DNA from: Eubacterium callanderi
Lineage (GTDB): Bacteria; Bacillota; Clostridia; Eubacteriales; Eubacteriaceae
NCBI RefSeq assembly: GCF_900142645.1
Contig: NZ_FRBP01000013.1
Location: 1-64,000 of the forward strand
Direction of reading: 5' to 3'
DNA length: 64,000 nt
Shown: in pieces, positions 8,738-16,270 of the stretch
Numbering within the stretch: the stretch's first letter is position 1
Layout: every line of letters starts with the position of its first letter
Program-made: the position numbers and the translations under genes
Notes under the pieces: model-generated
Database searches by the model: none
The model's input: only the letters and a program-made list of their open reading frames with translations
Told to the model about the DNA's origin: nothing

Positions 8738-8790
8738 TTGCATTTTCTTTAAGGCTGTGTTAAAATTTATTAGTCCGAAACCGGACTAAT
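8738..8790 (+). promoter_or_regulatory. Promoter and MarR-type operator of the MATE-marR operon
   Basis: TTGCAT (8738-8743), 17 bp, TAAAAT (8761-8766). Directly downstream is a perfect inverted repeat, ATTAGTCCG (8769-8777) and CGGACTAAT (8782-8790) with a 4-bp centre, covering the expected start site. A repressor there would block initiation. The second gene of the operon encodes a MarR protein, so autorepression is the simple reading. Confidence 0.75.
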
Positions 8791-8805
8791 TTGGTGAGGT
8801 GAAAA

Positions 8806-10140
8806 ATGAAAGCGCAAGCGGTTGATAAAAAGTTTTTTAAGTTTGTCCTGCCCTCCATGTTTACCATGTTTTTAAGCGGGCTTTATACCATTGTAGACGG
8901 CTTTTTTGTGGGGCATGCTGTCGGTGATGTGGGCTTGGCGGGCATTGGCCTTGTATGGCCTATTACAGCGGTGCTCATCGCCCTGGGCATGGGCATCGGT
9001 GTCGGCGGCTCTGTGCTCATGTCCACAGCGCGGGGCGCGGGGTGTGACGAAAACGCCAACGCGGCCCGGGCCAATACCCTGATGCTGCTGGTGGCAGCCA
9101 GCGCGCTGCTCACCTTGTTCCTGGTCTTTATGAACCCAGTGCTCGTATATGCCCTGGGGGCAAGGGGCGAGGTGTACGACGCGGCCATGGCCTATATCCG
9201 GATCATTTCCATTGGCGGCAGCATGCAGATACTGGCCTCTGGCCTGATCCCCATGATCCGGAACAGCCACAAGACCATCCAGGCCATGGTGATCATGAGC
9301 ACAGGTCTTGTCTGTAATATTATTCTGGACGCCTGCTTAACCATGGTGGTCCCCATGGGGCTGGCCGGCGCGGCGCTGGCCACCATTATCGCCCAGTCGC
9401 TGACAGTGGCCGGAAGCCTGATCTGCCTTTTCCGGGACCGGGAGCACCCTGTCCGCAGGCGCCATTTCCGGCTTCAAAAGCGGATGATGGTCAAGATGCT
9501 GAGAATTGGCGTGTCCCCCTTTGGCCTGTCGCTGATGCCGTCGGTGATCACGGTCTATAACAATCTGCAGTGCCTGGCCTACGGCGGTGATCTGGCAGTA
9601 TCGGCCTACGCGGTCATCAATTATTTTATCGGCTCAGTCCTGCTGCTGCTGGAGGGCGTGGGTGAGGGCATGCAGCCCCTGATCAGCTATGCGAGCGGTG
9701 CCGGGGACTATGCGGCCATGAGGCGGCTGAAAAACAGAGGGCTGATGACTGTGCTCGTCTTTTCGGCGCTGTTTTTGATCGCCTGCGTGCCGGCAGTGGA
9801 CCTGCTGCCCGGTTTTTTTGGCACCTCGGCCGGGACGGCGGCGGTCATCCGGTCAGCGCTGCCCATTTTGGGACTGGCCTTTCCGATGATGGGGCTGGGC
9901 AAGCTGTTCACCTCCTATTTTTATGCCTGCGGCGAGACGCTGTACTCCACCCTGCTGGTCTATCTGGACCCGGTACTGTTTACGCCGCTGTGCATTTTTA
10001 TCCTGCCCAGGCTCTTTGGCCTCAAGGGGGTGTGGATGGCGCTGCCAGGCGCCCAGGCCCTGATCATGGCAGTGCTCGTGGTTCTGTGGGGGCTGCACAA
10101 AAGTACACTCAGAAGCAAGGAGGCAGAATATGCAGGATAG
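8806..10140 (+). CDS. MATE-family multidrug/cation exporter
   Basis: A 444-residue integral membrane protein with about 12 hydrophobic segments. The first is PSMFTMFLSGLYTIVDGFFV, and VGLAGIGLVWP and an internal duplication are typical of MATE transporters of the MepA-like branch. These use a Na+ or H+ gradient to expel cationic drugs or metabolites. It is first in an operon with a MarR repressor whose start overlaps its last codons by 11 bp. Induction by a MarR ligand is inferred from the palindrome at the promoter. Confidence 0.9.
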   Translation: MKAQAVDKKFFKFVLPSMFTMFLSGLYTIVDGFFVGHAVGDVGLAGIGLVWPITAVLIALGMGIGVGGSVLMSTARGAGCDENANAARANTLMLLVAASALLTLFLVFMNPVLVYALGARGEVYDAAMAYIRIISIGGSMQILASGLIPMIRNSHKTIQAMVIMSTGLVCNIILDACLTMVVPMGLAGAALATIIAQSLTVAGSLICLFRDREHPVRRRHFRLQKRMMVKMLRIGVSPFGLSLMPSVITVYNNLQCLAYGGDLAVSAYAVINYFIGSVLLLLEGVGEGMQPLISYASGAGDYAAMRRLKNRGLMTVLVFSALFLIACVPAVDLLPGFFGTSAGTAAVIRSALPILGLAFPMMGLGKLFTSYFYACGETLYSTLLVYLDPVLFTPLCIFILPRLFGLKGVWMALPGAQALIMAVLVVLWGLHKSTLRSKEAEYAG

Positions 10141-10576
10141 TATTCAGAACACGCTTAGAGCCTACTATGATTTCTGGTTCAGCTGCAACGCCCTGTACGA
10201 AAAATGGGCCAAGCGGCAGGGCATCACGGTCAATACCCTGTTTGTGATCTACACAGTGAACGCGTATCAGGAGACCTGTAACCAGCGGCTGATCTGCGAG
10301 AAGCTGATGCTGCCTAAGCAGACAGTGAACACCATCCTGGAAGCGCTGACCCGGAAAGGGATCGTCGAAAAAAAGGCCGACCCATCAGATAAACGCAACA
10401 AGCGTATTGCTTTTACCAAGACAGGTGCAGACTATGCGGGACAGCTGTTAAAAAGCCTGAGCGCTTTTGAGGAAAAGGCCCTGGGCACCATGACACAGGA
10501 GGAGCGGGAGGCCTTTACCCGCACCAGCCAGATCATGCTGGCGCGTCTGGAGGAGGCCCTCGGGACAGATTCTTGA
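10130..10576 (+). CDS. MarR-family transcriptional regulator
   Basis: A 148-residue winged-helix protein. The recognition region is CEKLMLPKQTVNTILEALTR and the wing is KKADPSDKRNKRIAFTKTG, both classic for MarR. It overlaps the MATE gene by 11 bp, suggesting translational coupling. It probably represses its own operon through the palindrome at 8769-8790, with relief by a small ligand. Confidence 0.9.
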   Translation: MQDSIQNTLRAYYDFWFSCNALYEKWAKRQGITVNTLFVIYTVNAYQETCNQRLICEKLMLPKQTVNTILEALTRKGIVEKKADPSDKRNKRIAFTKTGADYAGQLLKSLSAFEEKALGTMTQEEREAFTRTSQIMLARLEEALGTDS

Positions 10577-10655
10577 AGGAACAGAGTGAAATTTTATCAC
10601 ACAGACAGCTCCAAAAATGATATAATGAAGCGAATACCTTCAAATGGAGAACAGA

Positions 10656-11987
10656 ATGAGTGATAAAAAGCAAACAGTGCAGCCATGCAGCAAGCTGGTT
10701 CTGACCATTCTGATTCTGGCCATTGTTTTTCTGGAGGGGCTGGCCGCCTATGATTTTGTATCCGGCGGTGCCCTGGCCTATGAGAACTGGTCCAGAAGCT
10801 TCAGAGAGCTGGAGGAATTGACACAAGCCCGGGAGATTACCGTAACGGCCCGGAACGACATCCAGTCTTTTGGCCTTGACACGGCGGCAGAGGACTGTAT
10901 TCTAAACTATATGACCCTGTATTTTGACAGTGTGGCCTCCCTGGAGGAACAGGACCTCACGGCCCTTTATGACACCGCAGAGGCATCGGCAGCCAAAGCC
11001 GCCGCCATCGACCAGACCGCGCTTTCCTACCTGATCGGGGTGAGAAAGCTGCAGCCAAACGACCTTAAAATGGATGCCTGCAGCATCGGCGTCACCTATG
11101 TAAACGCAGCCCCGCAGCCCGGCGGCGACGTGCAGATCGAGTTGTTGGAGGACCAGATCGTCAATTTTGCCTTTATCCCAGAGGTCGATGCCAGCAGCAG
11201 CGGCATCCGGCATCAGTTCACACTCCGGAAAAGCGGCGATGCCTACCGCATTGTGGCGCATGAAAAGGAGGAGGACGGCTACCTGCTCATCGAGGAATGC
11301 TTTGAACAGGAAACCGAGGGTGAAGGTCCCAAAAATGTCCAGGAGGTTCTGGACCAGATCCGGGATTCGCTGCTTGAAAACGCCAGGGCCGCGGTCGATT
11401 ACCAGAACGCCCAGCGCTTTACAGCGGCAGACAGCCCGGCAGCCGATAAGCCCCACAGCCATCCCTATGACCGGGACGCGGCAGTGGCCTACGCCATGGA
11501 GTGGGTCGATCCCCTCACCGTAAAGCGCAACCCGGACTGGTTTCTCTATGACGGCTACGGCGGCAACTGCAATAATTTTATTTCGCAGTGCCTGTATGCG
11601 GGCGGCATCCCCATGGATTGGGACGGCTATGCCCAGTGGAAATGGTTTGACGATGAGGTGGATACCTGGAACCAGCCAAACGGCCGGTCGCCGGCGTGGG
11701 CAGGGGTCGATGAGTTCTATAACTACGCCGAAAACAACAGTGGCTTCGGCCTGGTGGCAGAGGTTCATCCAAACCTGTATACCGGCGAGCCCGGAGATGT
11801 CCTGCAATACGGCGCCACCGGCGAATGGCGGCACTCGGTGATCATCACCGATGTGATCTACGGCGAGGACGGCAGGGTTCAGGACTATCTGATCAATTCC
11901 AACACAACCGACAGAATCAGCTATCCGGCCAGCGCGTATGCCTACTATGATTTCAGGCTCATACACGTGCTGGGCTGGAATGATTAA
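10656..11987 (+). CDS. Membrane-anchored amidase-domain (Amidase_6) protein
   Basis: A 443-residue protein with one N-terminal transmembrane segment (LVLTILILAIVFLEGLAAYD). A long extracytoplasmic region of unclear fold follows. The C-terminal putative amidase domain (about 270-443) has the nucleophile in GGNCNNFISQC and the His in WRHSVIIT. Such CHAP/NlpC-like domains may act on peptidoglycan; the substrate is not known. ATG 10656 is preferred because GGAG at 10646-10649 is properly placed; an ATG at 10644 has none. A TATAAT at 10621-10626 suggests its own promoter, with no clear -35. Confidence 0.8.
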   Translation: MSDKKQTVQPCSKLVLTILILAIVFLEGLAAYDFVSGGALAYENWSRSFRELEELTQAREITVTARNDIQSFGLDTAAEDCILNYMTLYFDSVASLEEQDLTALYDTAEASAAKAAAIDQTALSYLIGVRKLQPNDLKMDACSIGVTYVNAAPQPGGDVQIELLEDQIVNFAFIPEVDASSSGIRHQFTLRKSGDAYRIVAHEKEEDGYLLIEECFEQETEGEGPKNVQEVLDQIRDSLLENARAAVDYQNAQRFTAADSPAADKPHSHPYDRDAAVAYAMEWVDPLTVKRNPDWFLYDGYGGNCNNFISQCLYAGGIPMDWDGYAQWKWFDDEVDTWNQPNGRSPAWAGVDEFYNYAENNSGFGLVAEVHPNLYTGEPGDVLQYGATGEWRHSVIITDVIYGEDGRVQDYLINSNTTDRISYPASAYAYYDFRLIHVLGWND

Positions 11988-12021
11988 AAAGACGGCCGTC
12001 CGAAACGGGCGGTCGTCTTTT
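11986..12021 (+). terminator. Terminator (recurrent hairpin family, copy 1)
   Basis: AAAAGACGGCCGTCCG, loop AAAC, then GGGCGGTCGTCTTTT. It follows the amidase stop at once. The core resembles hairpins at 14083, 22564, 22781 and 53578. Confidence 0.8.
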
Positions 12022-12072
12022 GGCGTCAAAAAACGTTAGCCTTAGGAGGTAAAGCGTTCAGTAGAGGTTTGT

Positions 12073-12226
12073 TAATGGAGAACGAAGAATTGAGAATGGA
12101 GAATTACAGGAACAAAATGCCTGCGCATTTTGAGTTTAATTGCGGCCATAGGCCGCTGCTTTAATCGCTTTTTCGTTAGAAAAAGGGCACGTGAATTCTC
12201 CATTTTCCATTCTCAATTCTCCATTG
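12073..12226. repeat. 154-bp inverted-repeat element (AATGGAGAA/TTGAGAATGGAGAATT type)
   Basis: The left end carries TAATGGAGAA, GAATTGAGAATGGAGAATTA. The right end (12192-12226) carries the inverted form, with GAATTCTCC, CCATTCTCAATTCTCCATT. The interior has a GCGGCC/GGCCGC hairpin and no gene. Similar heptad-like palindromic repeats occur between genes in many Firmicutes, where they are read as MITEs or intergenic repeats. It fills most of the gap between the amidase and glpP. Confidence 0.65.
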
Positions 12227-12315
12227 AAATACCTTTTACTTGAACCTTAAATCAAACTTGCGATTTTTTTCACACGCCCGGCCGCGGGTCCTGTACAGCT
12301 TCTCCGATTTAAAGC

Positions 12316-12344
12316 TTGACAATTGAAAAGGATTAGCATATAAT
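12316..12344 (+). promoter_or_regulatory. Perfect sigma-A promoter of glpP
   Basis: TTGACA (12316-12321), exactly 17 bp, TATAAT (12339-12344), both boxes fully consensus. Transcription should start near 12351 and run through the hairpin leader before glpP. Confidence 0.9.
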
Positions 12345-12350
12345 GTAAAC

Positions 12351-12457
12351 AATTAATCATCAGTTTAAGGACTTGAGTCTAAGAGTTGTCCGTATTATAC
12401 CTTGTTACACCGTGTAACGTCTGTTTGTTGTGCGATGAGGTATGATACGGATTTTTT
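12351..12457 (+). promoter_or_regulatory. Terminator-like leader of glpP (candidate GlpP antitermination target)
   Basis: TCCGTATTATACCT (12388-12401) pairs with AGGTATGATACGGA (12438-12451), followed by a T run. Near the apex GTTACAC/GTGTAAC forms a second hairpin (about 12404-12419). This is an intrinsic terminator placed 26 nt before the ribosome site. Because the gene behind it encodes an antiterminator protein, autogenous read-through control is inferred. Confidence 0.7.
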
Positions 12458-12482
12458 ATACCTAAAATTAGGAGGGATTGTT

Positions 12483-13061
12483 TTGGAAACGTCTAAACTG
12501 GAGCGGCTGCTCGCCGGCTCACGGATCATCCCGTCAGTCAATTCGGCCGAGGGCCTGAAATGTGTGCTCACAAAGACCAGCCTGCCCTGCGTCATGCTCA
12601 AGCTGGGGGATGTCAATACCCTGCCCAAAATTGTCAGGCTGATTCACCAGTATGGCCGCAAGGCAGTGGTGCACCAGGATTCCATCAAGGGGCTGGCCCG
12701 GGACCGCACCAGCATTGATTTTCTGTCAAAGCTGGGGGTGGATGCTGTCATCACCATGAAGCCCCAGTGTGTGCGGTGGATAAAGGAGGAAGAAATGCTC
12801 TCGATTCTGGGGCTGTTCCTCATTGATACCAACGCCATGGCCACAGGCGTCCAGAGCATTAATGAGAGCCGGCCCGACGCGGGGCTGGTCATGCCCATGA
12901 CCATACCGGGCAGCATTTATGACGCCATCCTCCGCCAGATCCGGGTGCCGCTTCTGGCAGGCGGGCTGGGCATGGAGGAGGAGCTGGTGACAGCAGCTCT
13001 TGATAACGGCGCCCTGGCGGCGGCTGTCACCAAGCCGGCGCTGTGGCAGACCATTGGTTAA
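12483..13061 (+). CDS. glpP: Glycerol-3-phosphate-responsive antiterminator GlpP
   Basis: A 192-residue TIM-barrel-like protein of the GlpP family (LLAGSRIIPSVNSAEGLK at the start; QDSIKGLARDRTSIDFL; TMKPQCVRWI; LLAGGLGMEEEL). In Bacillus, GlpP binds glycerol-3-phosphate and prevents termination in leaders of glycerol genes. The start is TTG 12483, with GGAGGG at 12471-12476; the frame upstream reads through the leader hairpin and is not expected to be translated. No glpF, glpK or glpD lies beside it. A kinase of the glycerol kinase family lies 45 kb away in the window. Confidence 0.9.
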   Translation: METSKLERLLAGSRIIPSVNSAEGLKCVLTKTSLPCVMLKLGDVNTLPKIVRLIHQYGRKAVVHQDSIKGLARDRTSIDFLSKLGVDAVITMKPQCVRWIKEEEMLSILGLFLIDTNAMATGVQSINESRPDAGLVMPMTIPGSIYDAILRQIRVPLLAGGLGMEEELVTAALDNGALAAAVTKPALWQTIG

Positions 13062-13104
13062 TGAGCCTTCTGGGCTTAAAATATATTTTAGTGGAGGTAA
13101 TCGA

Positions 13105-13752
13105 ATGAAAAAAACTGTTTTGATTTTTGGGGATTCAAACACCTGGGGCTGGAAGCCCTCAAACGACATGATCAAGCCGCTGGAACGCTGGGATGACGAT
13201 GTGCGCTGGCCAGGCGTGCTGCAGGCCGGCCTGGGGGACGGGTACAAGGTTATCGCCGATGGGCTCAACGGCCGCACCACGGTCTGGAACGACCCCATCG
13301 AGGAATACCGCTGCGGCAAGGACCAGATCATTCCAACCATGGATGCCCAGGCGCCCTTTGACATGATCATCATCTTTGTGGGCACCAATGACCTTAAGGT
13401 GCGCTACACCGTATCCCCGCAGGATATCGCCAACGGCGTGGGTATTCTGGTGGATAAGGCCCTGCATCAGGTCGGAGACTATACCGGCGAGCCCAAGGTG
13501 CTGCTGGTAGGCCCGCCGCCGCTGGGGCCAATCGCAGACGGCGTGTTCAAGTACATGTTTGCAGGGAACGAAGAAAAATCCAAGGATGTTGCCCAGTTCT
13601 ATAAGGGCGTGGCCGAAGCCTACGGGGTCGAGTTCTTTGACGCTGGAACCGTTGTCAAGAGCAGCGACGAGGATGGGCTCCACCTTCAGGCAGACCAGCA
13701 CGAGCTGCTTGGTAAAGCCATGGTAAAGGAAGTTAAACGCATTATCGGATAG
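13105..13752 (+). CDS. SGNH-hydrolase-type esterase
   Basis: A 215-residue SGNH/GDSL hydrolase. Block I is FGDSNTWGW with the nucleophilic Ser, block III is FVGTNDLK, and block V is DGLHLQADQH with Asp and His. The size fits arylesterase/acyl-CoA thioesterase-like members, some of which deacetylate carbohydrates; the substrate is not known. ATG 13105 is chosen for GTGGAGG at 13091-13097. It lacks a signal peptide, so it should act in the cytoplasm. It follows glpP by 43 bp and may share its transcript, then ends at a strong terminator. Confidence 0.88.
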   Translation: MKKTVLIFGDSNTWGWKPSNDMIKPLERWDDDVRWPGVLQAGLGDGYKVIADGLNGRTTVWNDPIEEYRCGKDQIIPTMDAQAPFDMIIIFVGTNDLKVRYTVSPQDIANGVGILVDKALHQVGDYTGEPKVLLVGPPPLGPIADGVFKYMFAGNEEKSKDVAQFYKGVAEAYGVEFFDAGTVVKSSDEDGLHLQADQHELLGKAMVKEVKRIIG

Positions 13753-13759
13753 TGAAAAT

Positions 13760-13795
13760 AAAAAGCGGACAGGCCAGAGGGCCTGCCCGCTTTTG
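13760..13795. terminator. Bidirectional terminator
   Basis: AAAAGCGGACAGGCC, loop AGAG, GGCCTGCCCGCTTTT (one mismatch). It separates the SGNH gene from the convergent 68-residue gene. Confidence 0.85.
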
Positions 13796-13800
13796 TGCTT

Positions 13801-14007
13801 TTACCGGGTCATATCATCAATGGATGGGTGGCTCGTGTGCTCACGGCTGTTGTGCTCACTGATGTTTACCGCCGCTTCTGAATTCAGGTCAATTTCTTCT
13901 GAAATCACATCCTCCACGTCCAGCTCTTTGGGACGCTCGGTTTTATCCTTGCGGTGCAGCTTGTTTTTTATCTTATCAAATTCGCCTGCAATGGTGTGTT
14001 TGGTCAT
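13801..14007 (-). CDS. Small acidic hypothetical protein (68 aa)
   Basis: Begins MTKHTIAGEFDKIKNKLHRK and ends in an acidic, His-rich tail (ISEHNSREHTSHPSIDD). ATG 14007 has GAGGAGG just upstream. The N-terminal half is basic and amphipathic, the rest acidic and probably disordered. I recognise no family. It sits between two terminators as its own unit. Confidence 0.6.
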   Translation of the reverse strand: MTKHTIAGEFDKIKNKLHRKDKTERPKELDVEDVISEEIDLNSEAAVNISEHNSREHTSHPSIDDMTR

Positions 14008-14082
14008 TTTGTTTTCCTCCTCATAATAAACAGCATAAATGCCTTTCTGCTTCATTTATACCCAGGGTGGGGAGGGAGTATC

Positions 14083-14121
14083 AAAAAAGATGACCGCCCG
14101 TTTTGGACGGTCATCTTTTTG
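14083..14121. terminator. Terminator (recurrent hairpin family, copy 2)
   Basis: AAAAAAGATGACCGCCCG, loop TTTT, then GGACGGTCATCTTTTT. It has A-rich and T-rich arms and can terminate the minus-strand 39-residue gene. Confidence 0.75.
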
Positions 14122-14137
14122 GTTATACGTGATCACT

Positions 14138-14257
14138 TCACAGCTTGCGCCACCCGTAAGTGCGCAGCTTTCGGATAAAGCTGTCGATATGGGAAGCGGC
14201 AAAACAGCCCGCGATGCCGGCAAAAATTAGTATTAAGAGTAAAATGATATCTGCCAT
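14138..14257 (-). CDS. Very small membrane protein (39 aa)
   Basis: ATG 14257 is preceded by GAAGGTGG. The product begins MADIILLLILIFAGIAGCFA, one transmembrane helix, followed by a short basic tail (FIRKLRTYGWRKL). It ends before hairpin 14083-14121. Single-helix basic-tailed peptides are often membrane regulators or toxins, but nothing here shows which. It is inferred as real from the ribosome site, the helix and the terminator. Confidence 0.5.
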   Translation of the reverse strand: MADIILLLILIFAGIAGCFAASHIDSFIRKLRTYGWRKL

Positions 14258-14360
14258 AGTTTCCACCTTCTTTAAGCACAGCATATCACGTTGCGCGTGA
14301 AGGTGGTGTTAAGGCTTGGCGGATCGTATAAATATTTTATAAAGACGCGCTCTGGGGCCT

Positions 14361-15881
14361 TTATTTTTTGTCGTCCATCAGATTGAGCTCAGACATATAG
14401 GCGCTCTTGGTCGCCAGTTTTTCATCGGCTTCCTTCTGGAACTTGGTAACCGCTGTGACGGCTTTCTTAATCGGCATGAGCGTGCCGGCGCCGCCAATAC
14501 AGCCGCCCGGACAGGCCATGCCCTCTAGCAGGTAGCCGTCACGTTTGCCGGCCTGGGCCAGCTTCAGCATTTTCTGGCATTCCTTCAGGCCCTCGGCGCG
14601 GTCGATCTTGACATCCACGTCCGGGTAGAGGTCATGGACTGCGTTGCAGATGGCGTCTGCCACACCACCGGCCACAGAGTAGCCGCGGCCAGCCGCGGTT
14701 GCGTCGTCCAGCCTGCCGTCATCCTCAAGGTCGCCGAACTCAATGCCCTTGGCCACGAACATACCCATGAGCTCCTCAAAGGTAATGACAAAGTCCACGT
14801 CGCTGCGGACACTCTTTCTGGAGGCCTCCAGCTTTTTAGCTGCGCAGGGGCCGATAAAGACAATCCGGGATTTGGGGTGTTCTTTTTTGATAATGCGGGC
14901 AGTGGCGACCATTGGGGTCAGCTCACCGGAAATGCAGTGGGCAATCTCCGGAAATTTGGTCTTGGCCATGACAGACCAGGACGGGCAGCAGGAGGTGCCG
15001 ATAAAGGGATCGTCCCCCTTAACGACTTTGTTGACATAGTGGTGGGCCTCCTCAACAGCGCCCAGGTCAGCGCCCAGGGCCACCTCGACCACATCGGCAA
15101 AGCCCAGCGCCTTAATGGCTTCTTTGATCTTTTCTGGCGTTGCCAGAGGGCCAAACTGGCCTACAAAGGCCGGGGCGATCTCAGCGATGACCTCATCGCC
15201 CTCCTTGATGGCGTGGATCAGCTGAAAAATCTGGGTTTTATCTGCGATGGCGCCAAAGGGGCAGTTGACCAGGCACATGCCGCAGGAAACACACTTGTCA
15301 TAATTGATCTTGGCGCGTCCCAGCTCGTCGCTCTCAATGGCGTCGACGCCGCAGGCCGCCGCGCAGGGCCGGTCATATTTTACGATGGCCTCGTAAGGGC
15401 AGGCCTCGCGGCAGCGCCCGCACCGCACGCATTTTTCCTTGTCAATATGGGATTTGCCATCCTTCATGTAGACGGCGTTTACCGGACAGACTGATACGCA
15501 GGGGTGTGCCAGACAGCCCCGGCAGTTGTCCGTCACCATAAAGGCTTTAGGCTCACAGGCGTCACAGGCAAAAGGAATAACATTGACCAGAGGTGGATCA
15601 TAGACCTTTTCTGCGATGGCGCTTTCCTCCACATCTCTGGAGATGGGGGAGGGCTGATCGACCGGGTATAAGGGCAGGCCAATGGCGAGACGCAGGCGCT
15701 CACCGATAATGGCTCTTTCCTTAAAGACACTGTCGCGGTAGTTTGCGACCTCGCCCGGTATAATTTCAAAAGGGATTTCTTCCACTCTACTGGCGTAATC
15801 GCCGCCCTCATAGGCCATCTTGGCGATGGCGGCAAAAACCTGACGGCGGATTTTGGTCACAGGTGTGTAGATTCCTCTCAT
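14361..15881 (-). CDS. Monomeric [FeFe] hydrogenase with variant H-cluster motifs
   Basis: A 506-residue iron-only hydrogenase. The N-terminal half binds several [4Fe-4S] clusters (CRGCLAHPCVSVCP; CVRCGRCREACP; CVSCGMCLVNCP). The C-terminal catalytic domain has TSCCPSW (P1), FIGPCAAKK (P2) and GMACPGGCIGG (P3). P2 has Gly-Pro-Cys where the classic enzyme has Met-Pro-Cys, which recalls the less studied group B hydrogenases. It would interconvert protons and H2 with ferredoxin-like partners in the cytoplasm, or sense H2. It is preceded on the same strand (23 bp) by a small Fe-S protein. No maturase genes (hydE, hydF, hydG) are in the window. Confidence 0.88.
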   Translation of the reverse strand: MRGIYTPVTKIRRQVFAAIAKMAYEGGDYASRVEEIPFEIIPGEVANYRDSVFKERAIIGERLRLAIGLPLYPVDQPSPISRDVEESAIAEKVYDPPLVNVIPFACDACEPKAFMVTDNCRGCLAHPCVSVCPVNAVYMKDGKSHIDKEKCVRCGRCREACPYEAIVKYDRPCAAACGVDAIESDELGRAKINYDKCVSCGMCLVNCPFGAIADKTQIFQLIHAIKEGDEVIAEIAPAFVGQFGPLATPEKIKEAIKALGFADVVEVALGADLGAVEEAHHYVNKVVKGDDPFIGTSCCPSWSVMAKTKFPEIAHCISGELTPMVATARIIKKEHPKSRIVFIGPCAAKKLEASRKSVRSDVDFVITFEELMGMFVAKGIEFGDLEDDGRLDDATAAGRGYSVAGGVADAICNAVHDLYPDVDVKIDRAEGLKECQKMLKLAQAGKRDGYLLEGMACPGGCIGGAGTLMPIKKAVTAVTKFQKEADEKLATKSAYMSELNLMDDKK

Positions 15882-15904
15882 TTACAAATTCACTTCCTTC
15901 TTGA

Positions 15905-16165
15905 TTATTTTGTCATTTCAAGAATTTGTGCCATAACAGTTTCCGTATTTGCCTTTTCGATCACAACATTTCCGACAGAAACAATAGGGGATTTCATTCC
16001 ATGCTTTGCCTCGCCGATACATTTAACCGTTTCGATATAAATACCGCGTGAGAGCTCAAGGACATCCTTAACATCGTTCAGGCTTTCGATGGATTCGATG
16101 ATGTCCATAGCGCCTTTCATCACACATTCTGTACAGACACAAACTGCTACTTTTAAATCTTCCAT
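15905..16165 (-). CDS. Small thioredoxin-like Fe-S (ferredoxin-like) protein
   Basis: An 86-residue protein starting MEDLKVAVCVCTECVMKG, with a further Cys at VKCIGEAKH. The fold pattern suggests the thioredoxin-like [2Fe-2S] domain related to NuoE/HydC C-termini, but the Cys spacing is not the textbook one. ATG 16165 follows GGGGGAG by 5 nt. It lies directly before the hydrogenase and is probably its electron-transfer or sensory partner (inferred). Confidence 0.65.
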   Translation of the reverse strand: MEDLKVAVCVCTECVMKGAMDIIESIESLNDVKDVLELSRGIYIETVKCIGEAKHGMKSPIVSVGNVVIEKANTETVMAQILEMTK

Positions 16166-16182
16166 GTTTTCTCCCCCTGTTT

Positions 16183-16246
16183 GCTGGCCGCTGGAAAATG
16201 ACGAAGGGCGTTGCGCCCTGTGTTTCGTCATTTATCATGGGCCAGC
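16183..16246 (-). ncRNA. Nested hairpin leader before the Fe-S/hydrogenase pair
   Basis: Three stacked helices nest within 64 nt: GCTGGCC (16183-16189) with GGCCAGC (16240-16246); AATGACGAA (16197-16205) with TTCGTCATT (16224-16232); GGGCG (16206-16210) with CGCCC (16214-16218). On the minus strand the ribosome site of the Fe-S gene follows within about 10 nt of the outer helix. There is no T run, so it is not a standard terminator. Confidence 0.55.
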
Positions 16247-16270
16247 CGTTAAATTTAAGTTCGATTTTTA

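Noticed and set aside
10902-12029. Long minus-strand frame opposite the amidase gene
   Set aside because: It is a shadow frame of a GC-rich gene; the plus strand has the clear Amidase_6 motifs and a ribosome site.
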